From contig NZ_LRUJ01000018.1 in assembly GCF_001548475.1 (NCBI RefSeq), forward strand, positions 24,586-88,585: 64,000 nucleotides of DNA, read 5' to 3'. Positions 54,404 to 63,549 of this stretch are shown here, piece by piece; the stretch's first letter is position 1, and each line of letters opens with the position of its first letter. The stretch comes from Bordetella hinzii LMG 13501 (GTDB lineage Bacteria > Pseudomonadota > Gammaproteobacteria > Burkholderiales > Burkholderiaceae_B). The translations under genes were made by a program, and so were the position numbers. Below the pieces are notes generated by a model that did not search any database, was not told where the DNA came from, and saw only the letters and a list, made by a program, of their open reading frames with translations.

Positions 54404-56143
54404 ATGTACGTGTATGACCCCGTCGACCAGCAGCTCGTGGAAGAGCGCGTGGCCCAATTCGCCGGCCAGACGCGCCGCTTTCTCGACGGCCACCTGAGCG
54501 AAGATGAATTCCGCGTCCTGCGCCTGCAGAACGGCCTCTATATCCAGCGCCACGCCCCCATGCTGCGCGTGGCCATTCCCTACGGCATGCTGGCCGCGCG
54601 GCAACTGCGCAAGCTGGCCCATATCGCGCGCCGCTACGACCGCGGCTACGGCCACTTCTCCACGCGCCAGAACATCCAGTTCAACTGGCCGCGCCTGGAA
54701 GACGTGCCGGCCATCCTGGCCGAGCTGGCCGAAGTGCAGATGCACGCCATCCAGACCAGCGGCAACTGCATCCGCAACACCACCACCGACCACTTCGCCG
54801 GCATCGCGCCCGACGAGCTCGTCAACCCGCTGGTGTGGTGCGAAATCATCCGCCAGTGGTCCACGCTGCACCCCGAGTTCGCCTTCCTGCCGCGCAAGTT
54901 CAAGATCGCCGTCAGCGGCGCCGTCGAAGACCGCGCCGCCGTCGGCGTGCACGACATCGGCCTGCAGGCCGTCGAGCGCGACGGCGAGCTGGGTTTCCGC
55001 GTATGGATAGGCGGCGGCATGGGCCGCACGCCCATGGTGGGGCATCTCATCAAGCCCTTTGTCGCCTGGCAGCACCTGCTGACCTATATGCAGGCCGCGC
55101 TGCGCATCTATAACCTGCATGGCCGGCGCGACAACAAGTACAAGGCCCGTATCAAGATATTGGTCAAGGACCTCACGCCCGAGGTCTACGCCCAGCAGGT
55201 CGAGCAAGAGTGGCTGCGCATCAAGGACGGCCCGGACACCATCACGCAAGAACAGCTCGACACCATCGCCGGCCGCTTCGTCTGGCCGGCCTATGAAGCC
55301 GGCGCCGCCGACGAGCCCGACCCCAGCGCCGAGCTCGCCAGCCAAGACAAGTCGTACGCCCGTTGGCTGCGCACCAATGTGCATGGACACAAAGTGCCCG
55401 GCTATGCCGCCGTCACGCTCTCGCTCAAGCCCACGGGCGTGCCGCCTGGCGACATCACCGCCGACCAGATGGACGCGGTGGCCGACCTCTCCGAACGCTA
55501 TGGCTTCGGCGAACTGCGCGTCTCGCACGAGCAGAACCTCATCCTGGCCGACGTCAAGCGCTCGCAGCTGCCCGCGCTGTGGAACGAACTCAAGGCGCTG
55601 AACCTGGCCACGCCCAATATCGGCCTCCTGACCAACATCATCGCCTGTCCCGGCGGCGACTTCTGCGCCCTGGCCAACGCCGTGTCCATCCCGGTGGCCG
55701 AAGCCATCCAGCGCCGCTTCGACGACCTCGATTACCTGTTCGAGATCGGCGAACTGGACCTGAACATCTCCGGCTGCATCAACTCCTGCGGCCACCACCA
55801 TGTCGGCCACATCGGCATTCTCGGCGTGGACAAGGCCGGCGAGGAGTGGTACCAGGTGACCATAGGCGGGCGCCAGAACGGCGCGGCCCGCCCCCTGCCC
55901 GACATCGAATCGACCCGGGGCGGCGGCGCGGCCGTGGGCCGCATCATCGGCCCGTCGTTCGCGCGCGAACAGGTCGCCCATGTGGTGGACCGCCTGATCC
56001 GCACCTACCTGGGCCTGCGCGACAGCGAAGCCGAGCGTTTCATCGACGTGGTGGACCGCGTCGGCATCGATCCCTTCAAGAAGGACGTCTACGCCGATCC
56101 GCTGCTGGCCAAGCCCGCGCAGCGCGAAACCGTGGAAGCCTGA
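54404..56143 (+). CDS. cysI: sulfite (or nitrite) reductase hemoprotein
   Basis: A 579-residue siroheme and 4Fe-4S enzyme that reduces sulfite to sulfide. Two ferredoxin-like half domains precede each siroheme domain. The cluster ligands are in IACPGGDFCALA and ISGCINSCGHHHVGH. The substrate-binding RQNIQFNW and RNTTTDHFAG segments are present. Nitrite reductases of the same family look alike, but the DUF934 partner is typical of sulfur assimilation. The 148-bp gap upstream is AT-richer and could hold a CysB site. Confidence 0.93.
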   Translation: MYVYDPVDQQLVEERVAQFAGQTRRFLDGHLSEDEFRVLRLQNGLYIQRHAPMLRVAIPYGMLAARQLRKLAHIARRYDRGYGHFSTRQNIQFNWPRLEDVPAILAELAEVQMHAIQTSGNCIRNTTTDHFAGIAPDELVNPLVWCEIIRQWSTLHPEFAFLPRKFKIAVSGAVEDRAAVGVHDIGLQAVERDGELGFRVWIGGGMGRTPMVGHLIKPFVAWQHLLTYMQAALRIYNLHGRRDNKYKARIKILVKDLTPEVYAQQVEQEWLRIKDGPDTITQEQLDTIAGRFVWPAYEAGAADEPDPSAELASQDKSYARWLRTNVHGHKVPGYAAVTLSLKPTGVPPGDITADQMDAVADLSERYGFGELRVSHEQNLILADVKRSQLPALWNELKALNLATPNIGLLTNIIACPGGDFCALANAVSIPVAEAIQRRFDDLDYLFEIGELDLNISGCINSCGHHHVGHIGILGVDKAGEEWYQVTIGGRQNGAARPLPDIESTRGGGAAVGRIIGPSFAREQVAHVVDRLIRTYLGLRDSEAERFIDVVDRVGIDPFKKDVYADPLLAKPAQRETVEA

Positions 56144-56151
56144 GACCCGCC

Positions 56152-56637
56152 ATGACCGATACTCCCCTGCCTCATCTCATCCGTCACGGCGAACTGCAAG
56201 CCAATGGCTGGCGCCTGCATGACGCCGACGACAGCCTGCCCGCCGACGAGCCCGGCTGGATCGTCCGCCTCGCGCTCTGGCAGGCGCAGACGCCGGCGCT
56301 GGCGGCCCGCCGCCATCCGGTAGGCCTGCTGCTCGCCCCTGACGCCGATCCCGCCCAGATCGACCTCGCCGCGGCCCAGCCCGCCTTCATCGCCATCGAC
56401 TTCCCCGTCTATACCGATGGGCGCGGCTATTCCCTGGCCCAGCTGCTGCGCCGCAACCATGGCTGGCAAGGCGAACTGCGCGCCGTGGGCGACGTGATGA
56501 TAGACACCATCTACTACCAGGCGCGCGTGGGATTCGACAGTTTCCTGGTCAAGCCGGGGCACGATCCCGAACAGGCGCTGCAGGCCTTCAAGACCTTCAG
56601 CGTGCGCTACCAGCAGAGTTATCCCATCCCCGCCTGA
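56152..56637 (+). CDS. DUF934 family protein linked to sulfite reduction
   Basis: A 161-residue protein of the DUF934 family, nearly always found beside cysI in betaproteobacteria. It is thought to help electron delivery to, or assembly of, the reductase, but its role is not proven. Visible marks are FPVYTDGRGYSLAQLLR and GDVMIDTIYYQARVGFDSF. It starts 8 bp after cysI. Unlike many relatives there is no cysH or cysD next to it; the strand switches to ubiX. Confidence 0.9.
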   Translation: MTDTPLPHLIRHGELQANGWRLHDADDSLPADEPGWIVRLALWQAQTPALAARRHPVGLLLAPDADPAQIDLAAAQPAFIAIDFPVYTDGRGYSLAQLLRRNHGWQGELRAVGDVMIDTIYYQARVGFDSFLVKPGHDPEQALQAFKTFSVRYQQSYPIPA

Positions 56638-57206
56638 GCGCCGGGGCGGGTGCCGTCCCAGCTGGGGCCCGGCACCGGGATATCGAACAAATCGAGGACA
56701 CGGGCGACCGTATGGTCGACCATTTCCTCGATGCTGGCGGGCCGGTGATAGAAAGCCGGCAAGGGCGGGAAGATGATGCCGCCCATTTCCGTGACCGCCG
56801 TCATATTGCGCAAATGCGCCAGATTGAAGGGCGTCTCGCGCACCATCATCACCAGCCGCCTGCGTTCCTTGAGCGTGACATCCGCCGCGCGCGTGATGAG
56901 GTTATCGGACAGGCCGTGGGCCACGGCCGCCAGCGTGCGCATGGAGCATGGCACGATGACCATGCCGGCCGTCGCGAAAGCGCCGCTGGCCAGCGTGGCG
57001 CCGACATCGCGCACGCCATGGCTATGGTCGGCCAGGGCCTGGACCTCATGGCGGCCCATCCCCAGCTCGTGCTGGATATTGAGCACGCCCGAGGCCGACA
57101 CCACCAGATGCGTCTCCACATCCTCGACGCCGCGCAGCACTTGCAGCATGCGCACGGCGTAGAGCGCGCCGGTGGCGCCCGTGATGCCGACGACCAGCCT
57201 GCGCAT
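56619..57206 (-). CDS. ubiX: flavin prenyltransferase UbiX
   Basis: UbiX makes the prenylated FMN cofactor used by UbiD-type decarboxylases in ubiquinone synthesis. The 195-residue product starts RRLVVGITGATGALYAVRML and has VIVPCSMRTLAAVAHGLSDN and RETPFNLAHLRNM, all diagnostic. Its 3' end overlaps the end of the DUF934 gene on the other strand by about 19 bp. It follows grxD by 2 bp. Confidence 0.94.
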   Translation of the reverse strand: MRRLVVGITGATGALYAVRMLQVLRGVEDVETHLVVSASGVLNIQHELGMGRHEVQALADHSHGVRDVGATLASGAFATAGMVIVPCSMRTLAAVAHGLSDNLITRAADVTLKERRRLVMMVRETPFNLAHLRNMTAVTEMGGIIFPPLPAFYHRPASIEEMVDHTVARVLDLFDIPVPGPSWDGTRPGAQAGMG

Positions 57207-57208
57207 GG

Positions 57209-57535
57209 TCAGACCGTGGCGCCGGCGTTATCCAGCAGCGTCTTGAGTTCGCCGCTTTCGTTCATCTCGTTCATGATGTCCGAACCGCCGATGAACTCGC
57301 CGCCCACATACAGCTGCGGGATGGTCGGCCAGTTGGAAAAAGTCTTGATGCCCTGGCGCACTTCGTCGTCTTCCAGCACATTGACCGTCACCAGCTTCTT
57401 CACGCCACAGCTCTTGAGGATCTGGATGGCGCGGCCCGAAAAACCGCATTGCGGAAACTGCGCGGTACCCTTCATGAACAGCACCACGGGATGCTGCGTG
57501 ACGGTATCGCGGATGAAATCTTGTACGTCGCTCAT
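57209..57535 (-). CDS. grxD: monothiol glutaredoxin
   Basis: A 108-residue CGFS glutaredoxin that carries iron-sulfur clusters. The active site is [14 protein letters not shown] (Cys about 29), with [21 protein letters not shown] glutathione site (in part: [10 protein letters not shown]) and GGSDI. It lies in the compact unit hemA-prfA-prmC-grxD-ubiX. Confidence 0.96.
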   Translation of the reverse strand: MSDVQDFIRDTVTQHPVVLFMKGTAQFPQCGFSGRAIQILKSCGVKKLVTVNVLEDDEVRQGIKTFSNWPTIPQLYVGGEFIGGSDIMNEMNESGELKTLLDNAGATV

Positions 57536-57575
57536 GGATTAACTCGCAAAAGGAACAAGCGGAACACAACCACTA

Positions 57576-58385
57576 TTATAGGAAGCCGCCGGAAATCCGC
57601 TCGATCCCGGCAAGGTCCCGGCGGCTGGCGACTTCGCGCAAGCCCGCCTGTTGTAACAAGGCCCGCACGGCCGGGGCCTGGTCCCAGCCATGCTCCATCC
57701 ACAACGCGCCGCCCGGCAGCAGGCGCCCGGGCGCCTGGCGCGCGATCTCGGCCAGCGCCCCCAGGCCGTCGGCCCCGTCCGTCAGGGCCGAGCGCGGCTC
57801 AAAGCGCAGATCGCCCTGGGCCAGATGCGCATCCCCAGCATGGATATAGGGCGGGTTGGACACGATGAGGTCAAACCGGCTGCCGTCCCCGACCGCCTCG
57901 AACCAACTGCCCTGGGCAAAGGCCACCCGCGCGCCAAGCGCCTGGGCATTGCCGCGCGCCACCGCCAGCGCCTCGGCGCTCAGGTCGGTCGCGGTCACAG
58001 CCGCCTCGGGGCAGGCCAGCGCGATCGACACCGCGATGGCTCCGCTGCCGGTGCCCAGGTCCAGCACCCGCGCCCGCGGGCGGGCGCGCACAAAGTCCAG
58101 CGCCGCCTCCACCAGGGTTTCGGTATCCGGACGCGGGATCAGCACCGCGGGCGTGACCCGGAACACATGCCCCATGAACTCGCGCTCGCCGATCACATAG
58201 GCCATGGGCTCGCCGGCCAGCCGGCGCTGCGCCAGCGCCTCATAGGCCGCGGCCAGGCCGGCATCGGCCGGCTCATCATCATGCGCCAGCAGCCAGGCGC
58301 GGGGACGCCGCCAGACCTGCTCGACCAGCATGCGCGCCTCCAGGCGCGGCAGACGGCGGTCCTGCAACAGGTCCTTGATCCGCAT
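57576..58385 (-). CDS. prmC: release factor glutamine methyltransferase
   Basis: PrmC methylates the GGQ glutamine of the release factors. The 269-residue product has the SAM motif RVLDLGTGSGAIAVSIAL and the NPPY motif in LIVSNPPYIHAGD. It directly follows prfA, its substrate gene, with 6 bp between them, as in many bacteria. Confidence 0.96.
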   Translation of the reverse strand: MRIKDLLQDRRLPRLEARMLVEQVWRRPRAWLLAHDDEPADAGLAAAYEALAQRRLAGEPMAYVIGEREFMGHVFRVTPAVLIPRPDTETLVEAALDFVRARPRARVLDLGTGSGAIAVSIALACPEAAVTATDLSAEALAVARGNAQALGARVAFAQGSWFEAVGDGSRFDLIVSNPPYIHAGDAHLAQGDLRFEPRSALTDGADGLGALAEIARQAPGRLLPGGALWMEHGWDQAPAVRALLQQAGLREVASRRDLAGIERISGGFL

Positions 58386-58391
58386 GGCGGC

Positions 58392-59468
58392 TCAATCGCC
58401 CAGCGCCGCCAGCTGCTCGGCCTGGTGTTCGGCCAGCAGCGCGCCGGTCAGCTCGTCCAGATCGCCTTCCAGGATCTGCTGCAACTTGTACAGCGTCAGG
58501 TTGATGCGGTGATCGGTCACGCGCCCCTGCGGATAGTTATAGGTGCGGATACGCTCGGACCGGTCGCCCGAGCCCACCAGGCTCTTGCGCTCGGCGGCCT
58601 CCTTGCTCTGGCGCTCGCGCAACTCCTTGTCCTTCAGCCTCGCGGCCAGCACCTGCATGGCGCGGTCCTTGTTGCGATGCTGCGAGCGGTCATCCTGGCA
58701 CTCCACCACCAGCCCCGTCGGCAAGTGGGTGATGCGCACCGCCGAATCGGTCTTGTTAATGTGCTGGCCGCCCGCGCCGCTGGCGCGGAAGGTATCGATA
58801 CGAAGATCCGCCGGATTGATGACGATCTCGCCCATCTCGTCGGCCTCGGGCATGACCGCCACCGTGCAGGCCGACGTATGGATGCGGCCCTGCGCCTCGG
58901 TGGCCGGCACACGCTGCACGCGGTGCGCGCCGGACTCGAACTTCAGCCGGCCATAGGCGCCATCGCCATCGATGCGGGCGATCACTTCCTTATAGCCGCC
59001 CAGCTCCGAAGGGCTTTCCGACATGATCTCGACACGCCAGCCGCGGTTCTCGGCATAGCGCGAATACATGCGCAGCAGGTCGCCCGAGAACAAAGCGCTC
59101 TCATCGCCGCCCGTGCCCGCGCGGATTTCCAGGAATAGGCTGCGGCCGTCATTGGGGTCGCGCGGCAACAGCAACACCTGCAGCTCGCCCTCAAGCGTCT
59201 CCAGGCGTTCACGCGCCGTCTTGATCTCCTCCTCGGCCATGGCCTTCATCTCGGGATCGGCCAGCATCTCCTGCGCCGTGGCCAGATCCGCCTCGGTGCC
59301 CTGGAAGCTCGTAAAGGCCGCCACCACCGGCTCCAGCTCGGCGCGCTCGCGCGAAAGCTTGCGGAAACGCTCCATATCCCCCGCGGTATCCGGGTCGGCC
59401 AACAAGGCGTCTACTTCGATCAAGCGGTGCGCCAGCTGTTCCAGCCGGCTGCGCATGGAGGATTTCAT
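58392..59468 (-). CDS. prfA: peptide chain release factor 1
   Basis: RF1 ends translation at UAA and UAG. From the ATG at 59468 the product has 358 residues, the usual length. The codon-reading PxT motif is [14 protein letters not shown] and the catalytic GGQ is in [15 protein letters not shown]. An upstream ATG at 59501 would add 11 unlikely residues. It follows hemA. Confidence 0.97.
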   Translation of the reverse strand: MKSSMRSRLEQLAHRLIEVDALLADPDTAGDMERFRKLSRERAELEPVVAAFTSFQGTEADLATAQEMLADPEMKAMAEEEIKTARERLETLEGELQVLLLPRDPNDGRSLFLEIRAGTGGDESALFSGDLLRMYSRYAENRGWRVEIMSESPSELGGYKEVIARIDGDGAYGRLKFESGAHRVQRVPATEAQGRIHTSACTVAVMPEADEMGEIVINPADLRIDTFRASGAGGQHINKTDSAVRITHLPTGLVVECQDDRSQHRNKDRAMQVLAARLKDKELRERQSKEAAERKSLVGSGDRSERIRTYNYPQGRVTDHRINLTLYKLQQILEGDLDELTGALLAEHQAEQLAALGD

Positions 59469-59549
59469 GGGCGTATTCGAGAAAAAAGAATTGGACAACA
59501 CGCGCGCGCGGGCGCTGCCGCGCGATCACGGCGAAGGCGGACGTGGCAG

Positions 59550-60824
59550 CTAACGGCGCGAATCGCGGCCGGGAAACAGGCGCGGCACCCAGGCAAGCAG
59601 CTGCTTGCGCTCATCGCCCGCGCTGCGGTTGAGCGCGGCCAGCGGACCATGCAGATACTTCTGCGTCAGGCCATGGGCCAGCTGCTCCAGCACCGCCTCG
59701 GGCGACTCGCCGCGCGCCAGCATGCGGCGCGCGCGCTCCAGCTCGGCGGCCTGCACATCCTCCGCGGCCTGATGCAGGTCGCGGATCACCGGCACCACCT
59801 CGCGGGACTGCAGCCAATGCATGAAACCCTGCACGCGGGTCTCGATGATGGCTTCGGCCTGCACCACCGCGGCGCGGCGGGCGTCCGTGCCAGACTGAAC
59901 CAGACGGCCCAGGTCATCGACGGAATACAGATAGACATCGTCCAGGCGGCCCACCTCGGGCTCGATATCGCGCGGCACCGCCAGATCGATCATGACCATG
60001 GGACGGTGGCGGCGCTGCCGGGTGGCGCGCTCGACCATGCCCAGACCCAATATGGGCAGGGAACTGGCCGTACAGGAAACCACGACGTCGAACTCCGCCA
60101 GACGCTCGGTCAGATCGGCCAGTTTCATCGTGCCGGCCGAGAAACGGCCGGCCAGCGACTCCGCCCGCTCGACCGTGCGATTGGCGACCACCATCGAACG
60201 CGGACGCTGCGCGGCAAAATGGGTCGCGCACAGCTCGATCATCTCGCCGGCGCCGATGAACAGCGTGCGGGCCTGGTCCAGATTGCCGAACACACGCTCG
60301 GCCAGGCGCACCGCGGCGGCGGCCATCGACACCGAATGCGCGCCGATCGCGGTCTGCGAACGGACCTCCTTGGCCACCGAGAACGTGCGCTGGAACAACT
60401 GGTGCAACAGCGTGCCCAGCGAACCGGCCTCCTCGGCCGCGCGCACCGCGTCCTTCATCTGGCCCAGGATCTGCGGCTCGCCCAACACCATGGAATCCAG
60501 GCCGCTGGCCACACGGAACGCATGGCGCACCGCCTCATCCTGGCGCAGGCGATACAGATGCGGATGCAGGCTGCCGGCCTCCAGGCTGTGATGATCGGCC
60601 AGCCAGGCCGGCAACTGCTCGGCCACGCCCACCTCGGCGGCGCAATAGACTTCCGTGCGATTACAGGTCGACAGAATCGCCGCCTCGCGCACCGCCCCGC
60701 CGAACGCCGAGCGCAGCCCTTCCAACGCCGGCTTGACCAGATCAACGGGCATGGACACGCGCTCGCGCACCGAAACCGGCGCCGAGGTGTGGTTCAGACC
60801 GAAGGCTAGAACAGCGACTGACAT
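59550..60824 (-). CDS. hemA: glutamyl-tRNA reductase
   Basis: HemA reduces glutamyl-tRNA to glutamate-1-semialdehyde, the entry step of tetrapyrrole synthesis, and so also supplies siroheme for the sulfite reductase. The 424-residue product has the catalytic Cys in [14 protein letters not shown] (about residue 54), the NADPH motif [12 protein letters not shown], and the C-terminal dimer domain. It heads the reverse unit hemA-prfA-prmC-grxD-ubiX. Confidence 0.97.
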   Translation of the reverse strand: MSVAVLAFGLNHTSAPVSVRERVSMPVDLVKPALEGLRSAFGGAVREAAILSTCNRTEVYCAAEVGVAEQLPAWLADHHSLEAGSLHPHLYRLRQDEAVRHAFRVASGLDSMVLGEPQILGQMKDAVRAAEEAGSLGTLLHQLFQRTFSVAKEVRSQTAIGAHSVSMAAAAVRLAERVFGNLDQARTLFIGAGEMIELCATHFAAQRPRSMVVANRTVERAESLAGRFSAGTMKLADLTERLAEFDVVVSCTASSLPILGLGMVERATRQRRHRPMVMIDLAVPRDIEPEVGRLDDVYLYSVDDLGRLVQSGTDARRAAVVQAEAIIETRVQGFMHWLQSREVVPVIRDLHQAAEDVQAAELERARRMLARGESPEAVLEQLAHGLTQKYLHGPLAALNRSAGDERKQLLAWVPRLFPGRDSRR

Positions 60825-61096
60825 CAGGAAAGGAAACGGGGCTGTGATTTGTAACAGCGACGTTCGTGATTATACCCCCGGGCGCCCGCCCCGCGCCTCC
60901 GGCGCCACAGCGCGCCCACCCATCGCATCCCGCTTGCGCCAGATCAAACCGCGCGCGGCGCAAACCCAACAAAACGGCAGCCCGTCCACATCGCCCCGGC
61001 ACGGCTTGCACAACGCAAGCCGCGCCGGCCCAAACGTTTTTTCGCCCACGGCAGCAAAAAAGTGCGCGCCTTCGTGCACAGCCGAAAAATTTCATG
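60825..61096. other. intergenic region between hemA and tRNA-Phe
   Basis: About 270 bp without a convincing gene. It should hold the hemA promoter on the left and the tRNA promoter on the right. The middle is GC-rich with no repeat or ORF that I would support. Confidence 0.5.
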
Positions 61097-61102
61097 TATA
61101 GT
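61097..61102 (+). promoter_or_regulatory. -10 element of tRNA-Phe
   Basis: TATAGT lies 14 bp upstream of the first base of the tRNA. The area around it is AT-rich. A good -35 was not found at 16-18 bp, so only the -10 is offered. Confidence 0.4.
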
Positions 61103-61115
61103 TGCGGTCTTCGTT

Positions 61116-61191
61116 GGCCTGGTAGCTCAGTTGGTAGAGCAGCGGATTGAAAATCCGCGTGTCGGTGGTTCGATTCCGCCCCAGGCCACCA
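61116..61191 (+). tRNA. tRNA-Phe (GAA)
   Basis: A 76-base cloverleaf: acceptor stem GGCCTGG pairing with CCAGGCC, D arm with AGCTCAGTTGGTAGAGC, anticodon stem GCGGA/TCCGC with loop TTGAAAA giving anticodon GAA, T arm with GGTTCGATTCC, discriminator A and an encoded CCA end. The sequence after it is patchy accessory DNA, in line with the use of tRNA genes as integration sites. Confidence 0.98.
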
Positions 61192-61210
61192 GAATTCTGC
61201 AAGCAGATCA

Positions 61211-61245
61211 ACGCCTTAGGCGCCCAGCAGCCTAGGGCGTTTTTC
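61211..61245 (+). terminator. Rho-independent terminator after tRNA-Phe
   Basis: AACGCCTTAGGC pairs with GCCTAGGGCGTT (one mismatch) across a loop of about 8 bases, followed by TTTTTC. It begins about 20 bp after the tRNA and should end its transcript. Confidence 0.85.
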
Positions 61246-61313
61246 TTTTCAGGCGCGCTCAAACACGAAACCGACACGGTGCTGCGGCGCCGTGAGTTAA
61301 CTGCCACGCCTAT

Positions 61314-61568
61314 CTACTTGTGCTGACGCAGGTACTCCTTCTCCGTCTCACGCACCAAGTCCGCAGCGAACACACTGAGTGCCTGGCCGACACCTATCAA
61401 GGTCGTGATCGTCGGCTGCCTGACGCCGCGCTCGAGGCGAGACTCAAACGTCCCGTCAACGCCCGCCTGAAAGGCGAGCTCCTCCTGGGACACGTTCTGC
61501 TCCGACCTGTGCCGTCGCAGGACCTCCCCGAATATCTGCCCGATGTCCGCAATCTCCGCTCTCGCCAT
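61314..61568 (-). CDS. XRE family transcriptional regulator
   Basis: An 84-residue protein from the ATG at 61568 with a Cro/CI-type helix-turn-helix: LRRHRSEQNVSQEELAFQAG then FESRLERGVRQPTITTLIGV. Small XRE proteins of this kind are common in phages, plasmids and integrated elements, and this one lies in the accessory zone after tRNA-Phe. The frame is open to 61736 but no good start is seen there. Its target is unknown. Confidence 0.82.
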   Translation of the reverse strand: MARAEIADIGQIFGEVLRRHRSEQNVSQEELAFQAGVDGTFESRLERGVRQPTITTLIGVGQALSVFAADLVRETEKEYLRQHK

Positions 61569-61636
61569 CTGAGGAAGACTTTTTTTGTGGCCTCTGGTCC
61601 ACGACCCATAGGCACGATGCCCATAGGCCCATGTAG

Positions 61637-62102
61637 CGCAAAGCCCGTAAAAACGTCGCCCACGCCACCGCATGGAGCACAACCGACAATAATGCCCCCA
61701 AGCTCGTCCTCGCATCGATCCTCGCCCTGGCCGCACTCGCCGGCTGTTCGACCACCTCTGGCTCTGATGCTCGGATCAGTCGGAGCGGCTTCGACGACGC
61801 CCGCATCGTCACCATCGACCCGCACGGCAACGCCTGCCAGTCGATTGCCTGCACGGGCCTGGGCGCGCAGTGGAACTCAAAGAACCCGAACGAGTCGGCC
61901 CTGGTCGTCGCCCCATTCAACGAAGTCCGGGCAATCAATCGTCGGTGCTCAACTCAACCTCGACGGGCAGGTCTATGACCTGTCCAATGCGCGGCCCTTC
62001 GCCAGCTTCAGCGACCTCGGCGCGGCGACCAAGGAATCGCGCAAGGGGTTCATCGTCCCGACCGACCTGATCTGCAGGGTCGTGGCCTCACAGCGGGCGT
62101 GA
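61637..62102 (+). pseudogene. lipoprotein pseudogene, frameshifted by a 4-bp duplication
   Basis: One frame encodes a lipoprotein start (APKLVLASILALAALAGC, then STTSGSDARI) and a domain up to SALVVAPFNEVRAI. The rest of the domain, VGAQLNLDGQVYDLSNARPF to VVASQRA, is in another frame. The break falls at AATCAATC (61933-61940): removing one AATC restores one smooth frame. The 5' part also has an ATG followed at once by TAG (61631-61636) and no other start in frame. An ATG at 61692 could give a chimeric product in the second frame. I do not recognise the family. Confidence 0.7.
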
Positions 62103-62231
62103 TTGCGGGTGACGACCATGGGCAACAACTACGAAGACGCAGTGGTCGATGGGCAGACGGACTGCAAGGCGTTCCATGCTCTGAGGCGCTTCTTGGCATC
62201 GGTGGAACGGGGTCGAAGCCCTGCATCATAG

Positions 62232-62849
62232 CTACTCTTGGTCGCTAGCGGATTTTTGAGCTTTCTTCATCCTATATCCGTGAAATTTGAATGCAATAAA
62301 AGCAGCAAGCAAGAACACCAGAAAGATAGGAAAGGCATTGATCCCGCCATGATGAGAACATGCCCCTGCTCGTCCTATGGAGTGAGAATGCCACCCATCC
62401 GAACAGGCCAGAGGAACAAGCGCGCCGCCGACATAGAAGATCACGAAAAATAAAACGACTGCCGGAGCTATGGAAACATTCCTGGGGCGCTGTGCCTCGG
62501 GATTTTTTAAGAGACCGTAGGGGCTGGACGCTTCGCCAATAACGGGGTGGTCAGTTACGGCCGCCCCCTTATTCGGAGGGGAAGTCTTTTGCTCTGACTC
62601 GCTCTTGGTATTAGGCCGGGATGGTTCAGGCGCGGCGGGCTCAGCACTTTCCTTGCGCCCATAGGTACTCCACTGATGTCCACATTGTTTGCACTGCCTA
62701 TTTAGGCTTATATCGAACAGCACGTCCCCGCCAAGGATTAATTCACCCTTGGATGCCGCATCTAGTGCATCGTCGCTTGGATAGCCCCACATCAATGGAA
62801 CGCCTGCTTTTTGCTTGCAGGCAGGGCATATATTTAATCGCCGAGCCAT
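62232..62849 (-). CDS. membrane protein with N-terminal zinc ribbon and DUF3761-like segment
   Basis: A 205-residue protein. Residues 8-11 (CPAC) and about 53-56 (CKQC) form a likely zinc ribbon. A hydrophilic, Pro/Ser/Lys-rich linker follows (about 65-120), then one membrane helix (about 127-148), the segment CSDGWHSHSIGRAGACSHHG, and a second helix (about 171-188). That segment resembles the DUF3761 motif (CxDG...SHS...GACSHHGG), which is normally extracytoplasmic. Two helices would place it in the periplasm with both ends inside. Base composition is AT-richer than the genome. Function unknown. Confidence 0.72.
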   Translation of the reverse strand: MARRLNICPACKQKAGVPLMWGYPSDDALDAASKGELILGGDVLFDISLNRQCKQCGHQWSTYGRKESAEPAAPEPSRPNTKSESEQKTSPPNKGAAVTDHPVIGEASSPYGLLKNPEAQRPRNVSIAPAVVLFFVIFYVGGALVPLACSDGWHSHSIGRAGACSHHGGINAFPIFLVFLLAAFIAFKFHGYRMKKAQKSASDQE

Positions 62850-63132
62850 ATCTTATTCCTCATGTGGCACCGCAATCTGCGCGACGACACACCTAGGCCT
62901 TGTGTATTCAGATCTTACATTGCTAGACGCGGGGCGGTATTGATGGTCGCTTCAGATGCATCCCTGATTCTGATCGAGTGGCGTCAATAATCATTTGCAG
63001 GCCGTTGTCATTCACCTACGGTTAGCAAACGATGGGCGACTGCCCTTGCAGAAAACTTGACACTCTCCCCTGTCGTGCGACGGCTGGAGGACGCCCCGGC
63101 AACCACCCAACCAGCACCGCAGGAGAAAAAGA
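62850..63132. other. AT-richer intergenic stretch in the accessory zone
   Basis: 283 bp without a supported gene. It separates the zinc-ribbon protein from the HutI remnant. Composition is lower in GC than the core. No repeat or tRNA-like end was found. A good ribosome site (GCAGGAG) closes it before the ATG at 63133. Confidence 0.45.
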
Positions 63133-63549
63133 ATGACGGTCACCGACGGCGTGCGTGCCGCAGCCGCCTGGTTCGCGATGCACCAGGCCGACGCAGACTA
63201 CGCGCTGGACGATGATGAGGCACCCTACAAACTGCGCGCCGCCGTCGGCGACCGGATCGGCTGGGATGCCGCGCAGGAGGACTGCAATCCCGGCACCTCG
63301 CCGCTGGCTTCCCTGCTGCTGATGCTCAACATGGCCTGCACCCTGTTCCGCCTGACGCCGGCCGAAGCCTTGAATGGCGTGACCCACGCCGCGGCGCGCG
63401 CGCTGGGCATGCAGGATGAGATCGGCAGCCTGGAGGTCGGAAAACGCGCCGATCTGGCGTTCTGGCAGGTGGACGACCTGGCCGAGCTTTGCTACAGCTA
63501 TGGCACCCACACCCCGGTGCGCGTGCTGCGCGGAGCGAGCAGCGCCTAG
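63133..63549 (+). pseudogene. imidazolonepropionase (HutI) C-terminal remnant fused to an unrelated N-terminus
   Basis: From about residue 50 to the end (138 residues in all) the protein is the C-terminal part of HutI: DCNPGTSPLASLLLMLNMA, CTLFRLTPAEALNGVTHAAA and LEVGKRADLAFWQVDD. HutI opens imidazolone-5-propionate in histidine breakdown and is normally about 405 residues. The metal-binding N-terminal two thirds are missing. The first 49 residues (GVRAAAAWFAMHQADADYAL and on) are not from HutI and I do not recognise them. The reading frame is open and has a good ribosome site, so a product may be made, but it cannot be an active imidazolonepropionase. No other hut gene is in the window. Confidence 0.75.

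Noticed and set aside
62118..62231. A 37-codon ORF between the lipoprotein remnant and the zinc-ribbon gene
   Set aside because: It has no clear ribosome site or recognisable feature and lies in decayed sequence; too weak to call a gene.
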